From positions 1-12,948 of the forward strand of contig JALLPB010000792.1 of the NCBI GenBank assembly GCA_036939975.1: DNA of 12,948 nt. Direction: 5' to 3'. The position numbers were made by a program, and so were the translations under genes. Shown here piece by piece: positions 1-9,468 of the stretch. The first letter of the stretch is position 1. Every line of letters begins with the position of its first letter. This DNA comes from Cyclostephanos tholiformis. Its lineage: Eukaryota; Bacillariophyta; Thalassiosirophyceae; Thalassiosirales; Thalassiosiraceae. Under the pieces are notes generated by a model, which was given only the letters and a program-made list of their open reading frames with translations, did not search any database and was not told the origin of the DNA.

Positions 1-272
1 GACTCAATTACTTTCGTAGTTTTATTTGCCTTGCAGCATAATATTTATTGTAATACTGTATTACCTCATCAAACATCTTAAAAGTGTATTGTACCCAATT
101 CCCTCAACCTCAATTTGATTCCTCCTAGGTATTTTTTATTTTCTGACTAATTTAGATAGATTTAGAGTCTGGTGCTTAACTCCCGGTGGTGCTTATCTCC
201 CGGCTTATGGTGAGCTATCGTAATAACAAAGAGTCATTGTCGGTGATTAGCAATCGATGAGATCGGATCAAC
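1..272. other. Upstream region of the MLO-like gene
   Basis: AT-rich sequence with no coding-like frame that I can support. A short direct repeat (CTCCCGG at about 180-186 and 196-202, separated by GTGGTGCTTAT) lies about 75-90 bases before the start codon. It presumably holds the promoter and 5-prime leader of the following gene, but I see no clear TATA box or other diagnostic site. Confidence 0.4.
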
Positions 273-3200
273 ATGTCGTTGTCTATCGAACGTCTTCTCG
301 CATCAACCCAATCCGACTCTGGGTCGAGGGAAGTTTCGATCATGTTCCTCGTCGTTATCACATTGGCACTTGTCCTCCTGTTTGAAGTGATACGGCGTCA
401 GGTACGTGTATTCTTTTCCTTCACACTCATTTTTGCCAACCTTTTCGCGATGCGGGTATGTTTCAGCTAAAAATGCATACATATAAAACGTTTGTCATTC
501 CATCCCGATAGGTCGACGCGGCCGTTAGTGGACATCAATTCTTTCAAGCTGTGGTGGACTTGATTTATCGCGAGATAACTACGCTCGGGCTGGTTGAGTT
601 TTTCCTTTACCTGATGCACAAATATTCGACCATAATAAACTATGACGTGGAAGGTGATAATTCACTTTTTATAAATGATTCAGTATTATTGTTGATGATA
701 TTCTCGCTTTAGTTTACTCAACATCTTCTTCGCCGCCCCGATTCCTTCTAGCTGCATTCGTGGACGTACATTTCATGTTATTCTATACAGCACTATTCAA
801 TGCCATCCAAGGGTGCATAATTCGACTTCTAGGTAAGTAGAGGTAGACCTTATCCTTTTGTGATTCCCGATTCCATCATATCATCAAAGTCGACCTTTTT
901 GTTTTCAGTCGGCCACAGAACGGACAAGTCATGGGTTCATATGGAAGATATAGACATTGGTCATTATGTGGCCATCAGAAAAGAATTCGATCGGCTCGAT
1001 GGGATGATACCTCGTCTCTCCGGTAACAACGATGAAGGTCAATCATCATCTTGGTGGGACTCCCTCCAAAGAGCATTGCATAAAATTATGTTCAAATTAC
1101 GACATTCACGCTCGAATATATCCCGACGAAAGGATCAGCTTCTGGTACCCATTCGCTTCCACGAATTACGTGCGCATTTGATTGACAGCAACAACCTACC
1201 ACCGAGATTCAAAGTGTCGGGCTACCTCAAACGGTCCTTGACAAGTGTTTTGCTTGATTTCGTGCACATCTCACCCGTTGCGTGGCTTATGCTCATGGCT
1301 ACTACTAATTTAATGTACTTTGCCTCGGGGATGATTCTCAGCGTGTCAACGAATGCGTTGAACGTTGAGAGATTTTTCTTGTACATTTCTATCTCATTGG
1401 TGGCTTGTTTCCTAGCCGTATCATTCGTACTATATTTTCGAATGAAGTTCATTTTCTCAAAGATCCTCCACATGAAATTGACAGTTGTTGATGCGGAAGA
1501 TGAAATTACCAGAAGTGAGTCATTGCGTTATCGTAAAGCACATTTCCACACTCAGCTTACGCTCACATTAAAAATTCTGCTAGCATGGAGGGGCTTCTCC
1601 GCATTAAGTGCAAGTACTACCAAGTCCATAAATCAACTTGATTTGTTTTGGGGTCGCAGTCCCCGTCTCGTTATTGTGATTATTCAGTACATGCAGGTGA
1701 GAAAATTGACTCTTATTGCGAATATATAACCAGGTTTAATTCGATTACTTCATTGTCGACGCCCTCACTGATAACCCCCTTGTTGCAGTTTGGCTACGCA
1801 CTCGGATTTTCCGTTCTTTTTACTTTTCACCAAGATATCATGGCAAAGCATGACATGGATAATATGTGGGAATGGTTTTGGGTAGGATTGATTTTGTCAT
1901 ATTTGGTTTTTCTTATTCTCATGATGGAGACAATACCTTGGTAGGTACATGGCGACCATCATGTGAGCATGAAAGCTTTCTTCTAACAAATTCATAATTC
2001 ATGCTGTGCCTTTTCCATCAGGTATACTTTATGCACGAGCATGGGCCAGCTCGTTAACCAAGAGAGGTATGTGCCATGCGAAGTCGACCTGGGTCATGTT
2101 TCTAAGATAGCTTCATTGACGCCCCCTTTTATCCTGTGAAGGCTTCGTGAAACATTGGCCAAACTGAAGTTGGGTGAAGAGATAAGAAAAAAAGAATCAC
2201 TTGAAGATGAGAGGAAGGCAGAAGAGGAAATTGCACGTCGGAAAAGAGAACTCGAGGCAAAACAAGTCGAGGATGCTGCCACTGGTGCTAGAGTTTCTTC
2301 AGGGCTCTCATCCCATACTATTAAGGCGAGTTGTATTCCTTTTCCGGCGCAGGGTTTTTTCAACCTTATTTCTCCCATGGTCTGTCTCACTCCCATTCAG
2401 AACACTTCTTCCGCAGAGGAAGGACAATTACCGTATACCAGCACGCTATTCTCGAATTTATTTAGTAAAAACACCGTCGCTTCACCCATCCCACTGAGCT
2501 CGGGGCTAAGGAAGGGAGTACTTGCTAGGAAAAAGTCGCTGTCAGATGGCGTTCAGGCCATGAATATAAGCACCAGTCACGGGGATTTTTTTTGTGCTAG
2601 TTCTAATTCCCCAAGTGGCAGTGGACGACTGTCAGCTGCCGCTGCTTTACGATTGCAAAATATGAAAGAAGTTGAAACTTGTCCGAGTGAAATGCAATCA
2701 AGGCAACGGAGACGTTGTTTTAATAAATCAATATCAGATAGTGTTGCTTTCATGCGAGAGTTGAACAGCGATTTGGAAGTCACTGCTGAGAATCCAATAA
2801 TAACCTCCAATGAGACTAGCGAAAAATCTCACGCGTCCCCAAGTATGCGAAGTCTAAATGAAGTAGATGTGATGAAGGGCCACTTTGAGAACACGAAACT
2901 ATGCAATGACCTTTCATATTTGACTCAAAGGAAGCATGAAATTAAACACAGACGCCGTCTTATGAAGACCCAGTCTGAGGGGGTTTCTTCCATGCGGTTG
3001 TCGATTCCTAAAGATTTAAAGATGCTGACTTTTGACTCTGATATCGAGAGGGAGCCTGAAAGACTCGTGACTTTGTCGGAGCTAACTCAAATGTCAGCAA
3101 AGGTAAGCTTGTAATACTATGTTTGGAACTATAAAAGCCGTCATTGATAACATATCCCCCTGTTGTTTCTTTTTTTTAGGATCTGCCAGAGATTCCAGCC

Positions 3201-5784
3201 TTTAAACGAAAAATAAAGCCGAATAGACATCAGAGGCAGAAGTCCGCTTCTGATGGGGTGGCACTGATGAGGACTGGGATAGCCAGGAGGACAAGCTCGG
3301 CTGCCGCGATTAGCGCACCTTCAAAGAAGCTGTCAGATCTTACTCAATCATCGGCGACGGTACGTTCCGAATATGTGCCTTATTCATGTAAGGTTTCCTA
3401 TGATCTTATATATTTCTTTTGCCTTGCTCCAGGATCTGCCTCAGATTCCGGACCTCAGACGAAATGTCATAACAAATCGACACCAGATACAGAAGTCTGC
3501 TTCTAATGGGGTGACACTGATGACGGCTGGGACATCCACTGATAATATAGCGACGAGAAACGCTGATCTGAACAAAGATCAGCAAAACCATGAAGTAAAA
3601 GATGAAAAATCAGTGCTCGACACTGTGAAAAATAGAGTCTCCTTTGCATCAGGACAAATTTTCGATGCAAAAGATGAAAGCATCGACTCCGCTACAATTG
3701 ATGATGGTGATAAAACCGATGTCGATGACATACCCGAAGCTTTAGTTAAGATCGCTGTTGCACGGCAAGGTAGGATGCTAGTCTTTGTGCAACGTTTCAA
3801 TCTTACATCATTCGTCCAGGGTTCACGATACCGAATCATGTCAGCATTTGGACCGATGACATGCTTCTTTATTATTGCGTAAGTTTCGTTTTACTTGTGT
3901 AGTGGCATTATCTGAGTGAAATCTGCCACAGTTATGAATTGGACTGATAAAAATTGTTCATCTTGTCATTCAAATACAAACATGCTGTAGAATGTAAGCA
4001 TTGCATCGTATATTTATTCTACTTCTTGTCAATATGAGAGCTCGTCCTTACTTTTTTGTTCGCGTGGATCTGATTATCAGAAGAGTTGAAATCTTCAATG
4101 CTTATGCAGAAGATACTCAAAGCAGTTGGTATAATTTAATGCCTTTTTTCTTCTGGCTGGAGGTTTCCTTTTACTGCATCATGATGGCAGAAATGTTGCT
4201 GATCCTTGCATTATTTACGACTATGAGAGGAAGCAGACGATCGCTTATCTTCATAATTGCTGCGGTTTTTGGCGTCGTGATCAATTTGATGTGTCTATTA
4301 CTTCTACTGGTTGCAGAAGCGAAGAGATGCTGCTCAAACGACAACAATATTGTCTCGAGGCTGCTTGCAATAGATCCGTTGAAAGAATATTATAATCCAG
4401 ACGCCGGTTACGTCGTATGCTGCTCCAAATTCGGCCAACGTATGTACGGAGGACTTGGAATAATCGAGCCCTTCACTGCTCTCATTGCCTTGTATCCAAT
4501 GCGATTCCAAGTGCATCGCATTGCAAACATAAGCGAAGAAGTCTTGCATTTTTATGAAGAATCACACGAGGAACATCATGGGCCTGATCCAGCAGACAAG
4601 GTTCGTAGTTTATGGCTGACTGCGATTGGCGTGTATAGCGACATAGCGAAAACGAAAGGCTTTTTCTCTGGGGAGTTGTTACAATGCATGCTTGGTATTT
4701 ACTCTGATTCCAAGAGTAATGGTGATGGCAAAGAGTCAGTGATATCTACTAGAGACATTCAAAACCGAGATATCAACGGCGAGATTTCAGCCAGTGAAAC
4801 ATGCGAGGACCTTGGGAACGAGAATTACCAAACGACTTTAGATACATCGAGTAGTGGGCTGATGGGCTCATCGGCCACACCAAAAGTAACCAGGTATGAT
4901 CTTGGAGTTACATTTGTCTATCCAAAGGCACGTCTCGTTCGCCGCATGCGCCGATGCGAAAGGCGCTTGCTCCCGCTCATGGATTCCTGGGCGGTTGTCG
5001 ATGCAGTCCTCACGAGCCATGAGTTAGTCCTCTTCGATGTAACCGATACGATGGGCGATCTTGGCTTGTTACCGCCTAGCTCTACTGATGGATGCAAGGG
5101 CTTGTATTTGTCTGACGTAGCTAAGGGGAGGAAAATTGTCAGCCAGTTCAACCTTCACGAGATTGACTTCGTGGAGATTGAGCATCGAGCTCCCGTTCTC
5201 AGAGAGAAGATTGAGGGTGATGATGTTGAGTCGACTCACAATTATAGCCTTATGGAATACTGGCAGTGTGGCAATAGCTCGTGTGAAGACTACGAAGTCG
5301 GCACCATGGACAAGCGATGGAGCCGTGTTCCCGAAGACAGGGTGAAGATACATTTTAAATACAACACTTTGTTCTTACGCTTTATGGTGGACCTGAAAGA
5401 AATGGAGCACAGAAACAAGGTTGCATGTAACGCCGATGACATTGGCTTGGCCCTTAATGTGGGCGCAGAAGCAAAAGTCTGGTGCCGTACAATTGCAAGG
5501 TATGTTGATTACATTCTGCTTTGAAGAAATATCCGGGCAAAAAATCTATAATCCCTCATTGCCATTTGTCTCTCTCTCCGCTAAGACTTCGTGGCGCATC
5601 CAATCTAAAGCAAAATCTGCCTCATTATGGTGATGATGGTAAAGATGAGCTGGAGGTCTTAGACTTCGTGAAATATTATGAGAGAGACGACAACGACATT
5701 CAGAACACTATGAAGACGCACAACTCTCTACACAGACGTATGAGTTCGCTGGGATTTTTGAACGGAAAGGTATTATCAACCTAG
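273..5784 (+). CDS. MLO-like multi-pass membrane protein with repeat linker and PH-like C-terminus (multi-exon)
   Basis: Exons read from splice signals and closed frame: 273-401, 512-653, 752-832 (or from 713), 909-1696, 1789-1940, 2022-2066, 2142-3102, 3180-3359, 3433-3878, 4081-5499 (or from 4039), 5586-5784; about 1513 residues, less if two in-frame candidate introns (1515-1583, 2326-2400) are removed. The first half matches the MLO family: seven hydrophobic segments (about 336-392, 575-625, 752-832, 1271-1339, 1370-1438, 1664-1696 plus 1789-1827, 1873-1936), with LLDFVHISPVAW at 1250-1285, LFWGRSPRL at 1640-1669 and IPWYTLCTSMGQ spanning the 1941-2021 intron, the equivalent of the plant LPLYALVTQMGS block. 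Plant MLO proteins bind calmodulin and act in calcium signalling and powdery-mildew susceptibility; that role is not shown here. After the core come a charged coiled coil (2142-2280), a Ser-rich linker with repeats, further hydrophobic segments (about 4120-4310) and a PH-like domain (about 4988-5499, ending in an AKVWCRTIAR helix). The start ATG at 273 opens an N-terminal tail before helix 1. Family assignment is firm for the core; the exon 9/10 junction is uncertain. Confidence 0.8.
2527..3522 (+). repeat. Five copies of a KSxSDGVxxM protein motif in the MLO-like linker
   Basis: Read in the coding frame: RKKSLSDGVQAM (2527-2562), FNKSISDSVAFM (2719-2754), LMKTQSEGVSSM (2959-2994), RQKSASDGVALM (3234-3269) and IQKSASNGVTLM (3487-3522). 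Starts are 60-80 residues apart within the mature message, and each is preceded by a basic stretch. The consensus is basic-x-K-[ST]-x-S-[DEN]-[GS]-V-x-x-M. The regular spacing and conservation within otherwise disordered sequence suggest repeated short linear motifs, perhaps phosphorylated docking sites; the partner is unknown. Confidence 0.8.
3180..3537 (+). repeat. Tandem duplication of an exon unit in the MLO-like gene
   Basis: Bases 3180-3284 and 3433-3537 align without gaps and match at about 80 of 105 positions by eye. Both begin exactly at a phase-0 acceptor with GATCTGCC and encode DLPxIP followed, thirteen to fourteen residues later, by NRHQxQKSAS[DN]GV. The exon ends upstream also match: LSELTQMSAK before the 3103-3179 intron and LSDLTQSSAT before the 3360-3432 intron. 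The unit was therefore duplicated with its intron boundary, while the intron interiors no longer look alike. Confidence 0.8.
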
Positions 5785-6014
5785 CAACTCAATGAGAGCG
5801 CAAATATTGATAACATGTTTAACGAACGGCTATCTCGCGCGTTTTACACGGCAACGCCTGTATGGCGGCAACTATACAACATGCAACTATTTACGTGAAA
5901 TTTCTTGCATGTGATTTTTAGATGACTTGTTCAAGTCTTCATAAAGGGAAGAACAAAAATCCATATCATACGCAAAATCCACTAACATACCGCTCCCAAT
6001 CCTAAAATATACAC
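5785..6014. other. Convergent intergenic spacer
   Basis: A 230-base gap between the stop codons of the plus-strand MLO-like gene and the minus-strand transporter gene. It must hold both 3-prime ends, but I see no canonical AATAAA signal on either strand and no convincing coding frame. Confidence 0.5.
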
Positions 6015-7526
6015 CTAAACGATCGTCTGCCTCTCCTCGTTTTCGGGGCGATCCTCGTCTTCCTCTTCCACTGCGCCCATGTTCTCCACCCCCTTGTTCC
6101 CACCATTCAGCGTCTCGGGCATGAAGACGAAGTATCCCAGCGCGGGAACGCAAGCCATGAATCCCAATATCATGAAAGCATTCTGATACCCCAGGTCCTG
6201 TGCGATGGCCTGTCCGAGGTATCCGCTAACTGTACCCCCGATGGACATGGCCGCGCTCGTCAGCCCGAGCGTCAGGGAGAATCGACCTGTGCCGGCGGAG
6301 ACGTCCGACGTCACCAGAATATACATAGTCCCGAATATGCCGGCACCGACGCCGTCCAATATCTGCGTCGAGAGTATGACCACCTGCAGGAATATCGACG
6401 TTTCCTCCATCGAATTCTTAATCCCCGTGAGCGCGTACAGGATGAGGCAGCGAACGGGCACGCTGAATAGACCAATTAAGAAGATGGTCTTCCGTCCCCA
6501 TATGCCGGAGTAATCACCGCAAACCTTCGCGGATCCCACCATGAAAATCTGCGCGACGATGATGCACAGGCCGGACATGAGTATGCCCGTCCGACCCTCG
6601 CCGATAGCGAGGGTCTGCATTACGAGTGGGAGCACGGTCCCGTTCGACGTGTGGAAGAGGAATACGATGACGATGAATGTCAGGAGGGTGGTATCCTTCA
6701 GCAGTGCGATAGGACTCGATGCGCCGTCGACGTGGGGGGCATCGGTTGCCGAGAAGTTGAAGCTCGGATTCGATGGCGGGTTGATTTTGCCGGCGACGGG
6801 GGTGCCGTCCAAGTCGGTTAGACTGTACAGGTCGGGGGTCGATTGGGATCCCCGATCGTCCTTACTCCCAAGGCCGCGCGCGGCGTTGTGATCGATGTCG
6901 GCGGGATTGATCCTGAATAGGAATACGAGGACCCCCGCGCACGCGATGGGACTGACGAGGAATAGCATGCCTATGTCTGGGTACATGAAGAATGCCATGA
7001 GACTGCCCGTCAATACGATGATGGCAGTGCCGAAGTGATTGCGCATCTCGTTATCGGAAACCTGCCTCGTCATCCCATCGGCACCCACGATGCCCTGGGT
7101 GATGCTGTTGAGTCCCGGCGGGATGAGGGCGGTGACGCCACCCTGGAAGAACTTGATGACTATCATCCAGCCGAGATTCGCGCCGTATTCCTTAGCGGTC
7201 GCCGCCGTGAGCAGGGTCAGGGCCGTCGTCGTCACGGACGCGAAGGCCAGCATCGTTACCTTCCTGTCGGTATAATCCATAATGTATCCCGCGGGCGCCT
7301 GGAAGAGGAATTGGGACATGCCGAAGACGAAGAAGAGGATGCCCGCCTGCTTCTCGGAATAGTACTTGGAAACGATGAGGAACGCGCTCTGCATGTTGAT
7401 CATGGTTAGGCCGTCGCGTAGCTCTCCGAGGAAGAGGGCCACCAGGCCGAGGAGGAAGCGGGCGGAGACTTTGGATTCGGACGTCATTGTTCGTCGTCCT
7501 CTGGGTGTAAGTTGTGCATCCATCAT
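6015..7526 (-). CDS. Major facilitator superfamily transporter, bacterial-type, intronless
   Basis: 503 residues from the ATG at 7526; a second ATG follows immediately and a third at 7487. The frame stays open further upstream to 7604 but with only a GTG there, so 7526 is preferred. About twelve membrane segments in two halves are separated by a hydrophilic loop (about residues 207-275). The MFS loop motif is clear after helix 2 (GYIMDYTDRK, residues 80-89) and again in the second half (GDYSGIWGRK, 337-346). LDGVGAGIFGTM (389-400) and GTGRFSLTLG (412-421) recall a transporter family I know mainly from bacteria, as does the NEMRNHFG loop (159-166). It ends with an acidic cytosolic tail (about 486-500). 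Substrate cannot be inferred. No introns and visibly higher GC than the flanking MLO gene and spacers set it apart and are compatible with acquisition from bacteria. It is convergent with the MLO-like gene. Confidence 0.85.
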   Translation of the reverse strand: MMDAQLTPRGRRTMTSESKVSARFLLGLVALFLGELRDGLTMINMQSAFLIVSKYYSEKQAGILFFVFGMSQFLFQAPAGYIMDYTDRKVTMLAFASVTTTALTLLTAATAKEYGANLGWMIVIKFFQGGVTALIPPGLNSITQGIVGADGMTRQVSDNEMRNHFGTAIIVLTGSLMAFFMYPDIGMLFLVSPIACAGVLVFLFRINPADIDHNAARGLGSKDDRGSQSTPDLYSLTDLDGTPVAGKINPPSNPSFNFSATDAPHVDGASSPIALLKDTTLLTFIVIVFLFHTSNGTVLPLVMQTLAIGEGRTGILMSGLCIIVAQIFMVGSAKVCGDYSGIWGRKTIFLIGLFSVPVRCLILYALTGIKNSMEETSIFLQVVILSTQILDGVGAGIFGTMYILVTSDVSAGTGRFSLTLGLTSAAMSIGGTVSGYLGQAIAQDLGYQNAFMILGFMACVPALGYFVFMPETLNGGNKGVENMGAVEEEDEDRPENEERQTIV

Positions 7527-7837
7527 GGTGGAATGCCAAAAAGGTATGGTAACGCCAACCTTTTTGCTATTGTGCGCCGGTTTCGTTGTGTTGGTATGGT
7601 ACACTGCCTAATATAGGTATTTCCGGAGCCTCTTGCTCTGGAGAATGAGAAGCTAAAACGAAGTCCAAATATTATTATTAAAATCATTATTTCTCATGTT
7701 AAAATCGCTCAGTATTTTCTCGGTTTCGCATGGGGTTTCTCGTGTAAAGAATTTCGGATTTTTTAACGGCGTATTTTTTGGGAAGCTATCTCGTATGGGT
7801 CCGGTACCTAGATTGATACGCTACCAATTCCATGTAT
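7527..7837. other. Upstream region of the MFS gene
   Basis: AT-rich and without stable coding frames from about 7605. The minus-strand reading frame of the transporter stays open through 7604, so the first 78 bases could be translated only from a non-ATG start. Promoter elements are presumably here, but I cannot point to one. Confidence 0.4.
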
Positions 7838-7885
7838 CTAGAAAGTAGGATACACTACTTAGGATAGGGTCTACCCCCTACCACT
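7838..7885. repeat. Dispersed repeat, copy 1
   Basis: The core TCTAGAAAGTAGGATACACT at 7838 onward, with the following ACTTAGGATAG, resembles a second copy near 9464 in the same orientation, roughly three quarters identical over 45 bases by eye. The core contains a short inverted repeat, AAGTAG with CTACTT around a six-base spacer. It may be the end of an old element or a dispersed genomic repeat. Confidence 0.5.
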
Positions 7886-8056
7886 CACATCCATAAGATG
7901 GTAAAGTCATGGAAGTGAATGATAATTGATAATAATGAGTCCCACAATAAGACTACTCCTCATATTCCACCACCCAACCATTATTATGCCAAGATTAAGT
8001 CCTCGGCCAACAACCCACAGTCAGAATAACATGAAACAAAATCCTTGTCGCATTCA

Positions 8057-8769
8057 AAATGGCAAGGTGATGATCTCCAAACGAGAAGGCGACATGGGCC
8101 CAAACCACCTCCCAGCAGAATACCTCCCCCGAGTGACATTGTGATAATGAGGTTGCATAGGATCATAATCATCCTTAGCACCAAGCTCCTCCCATGGATC
8201 CACATCATTATCGAGACCTAAAGCACACAACTTGTTGTCCTCATAGTAATAACATCGTCAAAGCTCAAGTTCAAGCTCAACTGTGAAAATCACTTACACA
8301 AACTACCAAATACTCGTCCACTTACATCCTCTCACAAGAAAAAGGTCAAAATTCTATGGAAATAGAGTACTTCTTGTTCACTCTTAGTTTTGTACCACGA
8401 GACTGGCATAGCCTCACCTACAAAAAAGAAAATGAACACTAAGGATGCATTAAGAACACTGCTCGGAACAGAAAATATCATAATGCATCTCAGACATGTA
8501 TCCACAATGACTCTCACTGAAAGTAAGCGGGTCTGAGTAATGTGTGCAGATATTAGCAGGCATTATGAAGCTCCAGTAGCAATAGCAAGCTTAGAATCTC
8601 ATCTTACTCACCTTACCTTAATCCACAGGCAGCAGGCAGTTATACCTTCATACCCCTTCCTTGGTGGTCTGTCCTCCCCACTATGTATAATACTCTGTTC
8701 ACAGAAAGAATGGACAGTTAGCTTTTTCTGTCCCCCCTCCTCTCCAGTCATGAACAGGGGTTTGCCTTT
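8057..8769 (-). pseudogene. Decayed intron-containing gene, family unknown
   Basis: Several minus-strand segments read like protein. The first, 8769-8612, is open for about 52 codons and contains GYEGITACCLWIK. It is followed by an intron-like stretch 8611-8517 (GTGAGT donor, TTACTTTCAG acceptor) that joins in phase to 8516-8455, giving ESHCGYMSEMHYDIFCSEQC. A TTTTTTGTAG acceptor at 8418-8419 precedes a segment with EAMPVSWYKTKSEQEV. A last open stretch, 8257-8057 (67 codons), contains LDNDVDPWEELGAKDD and GRYSAGRWFGPM and stops at 8054. Weaker same-frame, Gly-rich sequence with stops continues upstream toward 8930. The segments cannot all be joined without stops, so this looks like a broken gene or element. 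I do not recognise the family. Confidence 0.4.
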
Positions 8770-8948
8770 TTAGGAATATTCCCACCCCACCTCATTGTCA
8801 CCTCCACCACTACCACTTTATTATTTTCCTCCACCCACCGCTGTGTTGCCACCACCAGCTCCCTCAACCGCAAGAACCAACAATTGCTGATCATAAGCTC
8901 CTGGCAGAATGAACCCACCGCAGAGAGTGCAAGTGAGAAGACAACTAT

Positions 8949-9468
8949 ATGGATTGGCTTGATGACCCCTCTCAAAATATCTGTGAGGCAGTTATGCTTA
9001 GTTATGATGACTCAGCAGAACTGGGGGATCCTGAAGTGAACCCTGTACCCTCTGATGCTGTGTCTGCTGTGACTTTTTATGTGGAGCATAGCTGATCTGT
9101 GCATGCAGTTGTGGTTCTGTGCCATGGTCTTCTACATAATGATGGAACCCTTGTGATCGATGTAACCAACAGGCCATGGTTCATGGTGCTTGATGACAAA
9201 AGATGCAGTCCACCTTAATGCAATGGAATTACAGGGAGAGATTATTCATTGCTGGAATGTGATGAGTGCTGTTAACCCTGAGATCATTCACAACACCCCC
9301 CCCCCTCATCCTAGTTAGTGAGGACTTCCAAAGGTGAGCAAATGGCTGGAAGACAATCCAATTAGCACTGAGTGTGGCAGGGAATTACTCCTTTCTGATG
9401 TTAATGAGAGAATTGATGTGGCAGTCAAGGTGGCAAGAGAGAGGGCAGAGGTGTCTACATTATTCTAG
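8949..9468 (+). pseudogene. Decayed coding sequence, family unknown
   Basis: From an ATG at 8949 a frame reads MDWLDDPSQNICEAVMLSYD and on through protein-like, acidic sequence to a TGA at 9093. It then continues in the same frame (HAVVVLCHGLLHNDGTL, then VIDVTNRPWFMVLDD) to a TAA at 9216. After a damaged stretch with a run of ten C (9296-9305), a different frame from 9322 to the TAG at 9466 reads KVSKWLEDNPISTECGRELL and DVNERIDVAVKVARERAEV. Composition and word use look like former protein, broken by one or two stops and a frameshift. It lies head to head with the minus-strand relic and ends exactly at the second copy of the dispersed repeat. No family is recognised. Confidence 0.4.

Noticed and set aside
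1222..1473. 83-codon minus-strand frame
   Set aside because: Lies antisense within the MLO helix 4-5 coding exon, with no motif of its own.
7035..7409. 124-codon plus-strand frame and others opposite the transporter
   Set aside because: Antisense to the MFS gene; the His/Arg/Asp/Glu-rich translation is typical of a shadow frame.
7527..7604. Longer N-terminus for the MFS protein
   Set aside because: The extension begins with GTG, lacks an ATG and adds no membrane or targeting sequence; the ATG at 7526 is a better start.
8540..8773. 77-codon plus-strand frame
   Set aside because: Opposite the minus-strand relic, with no recognisable motif; the minus-strand reading with its intron is more protein-like.
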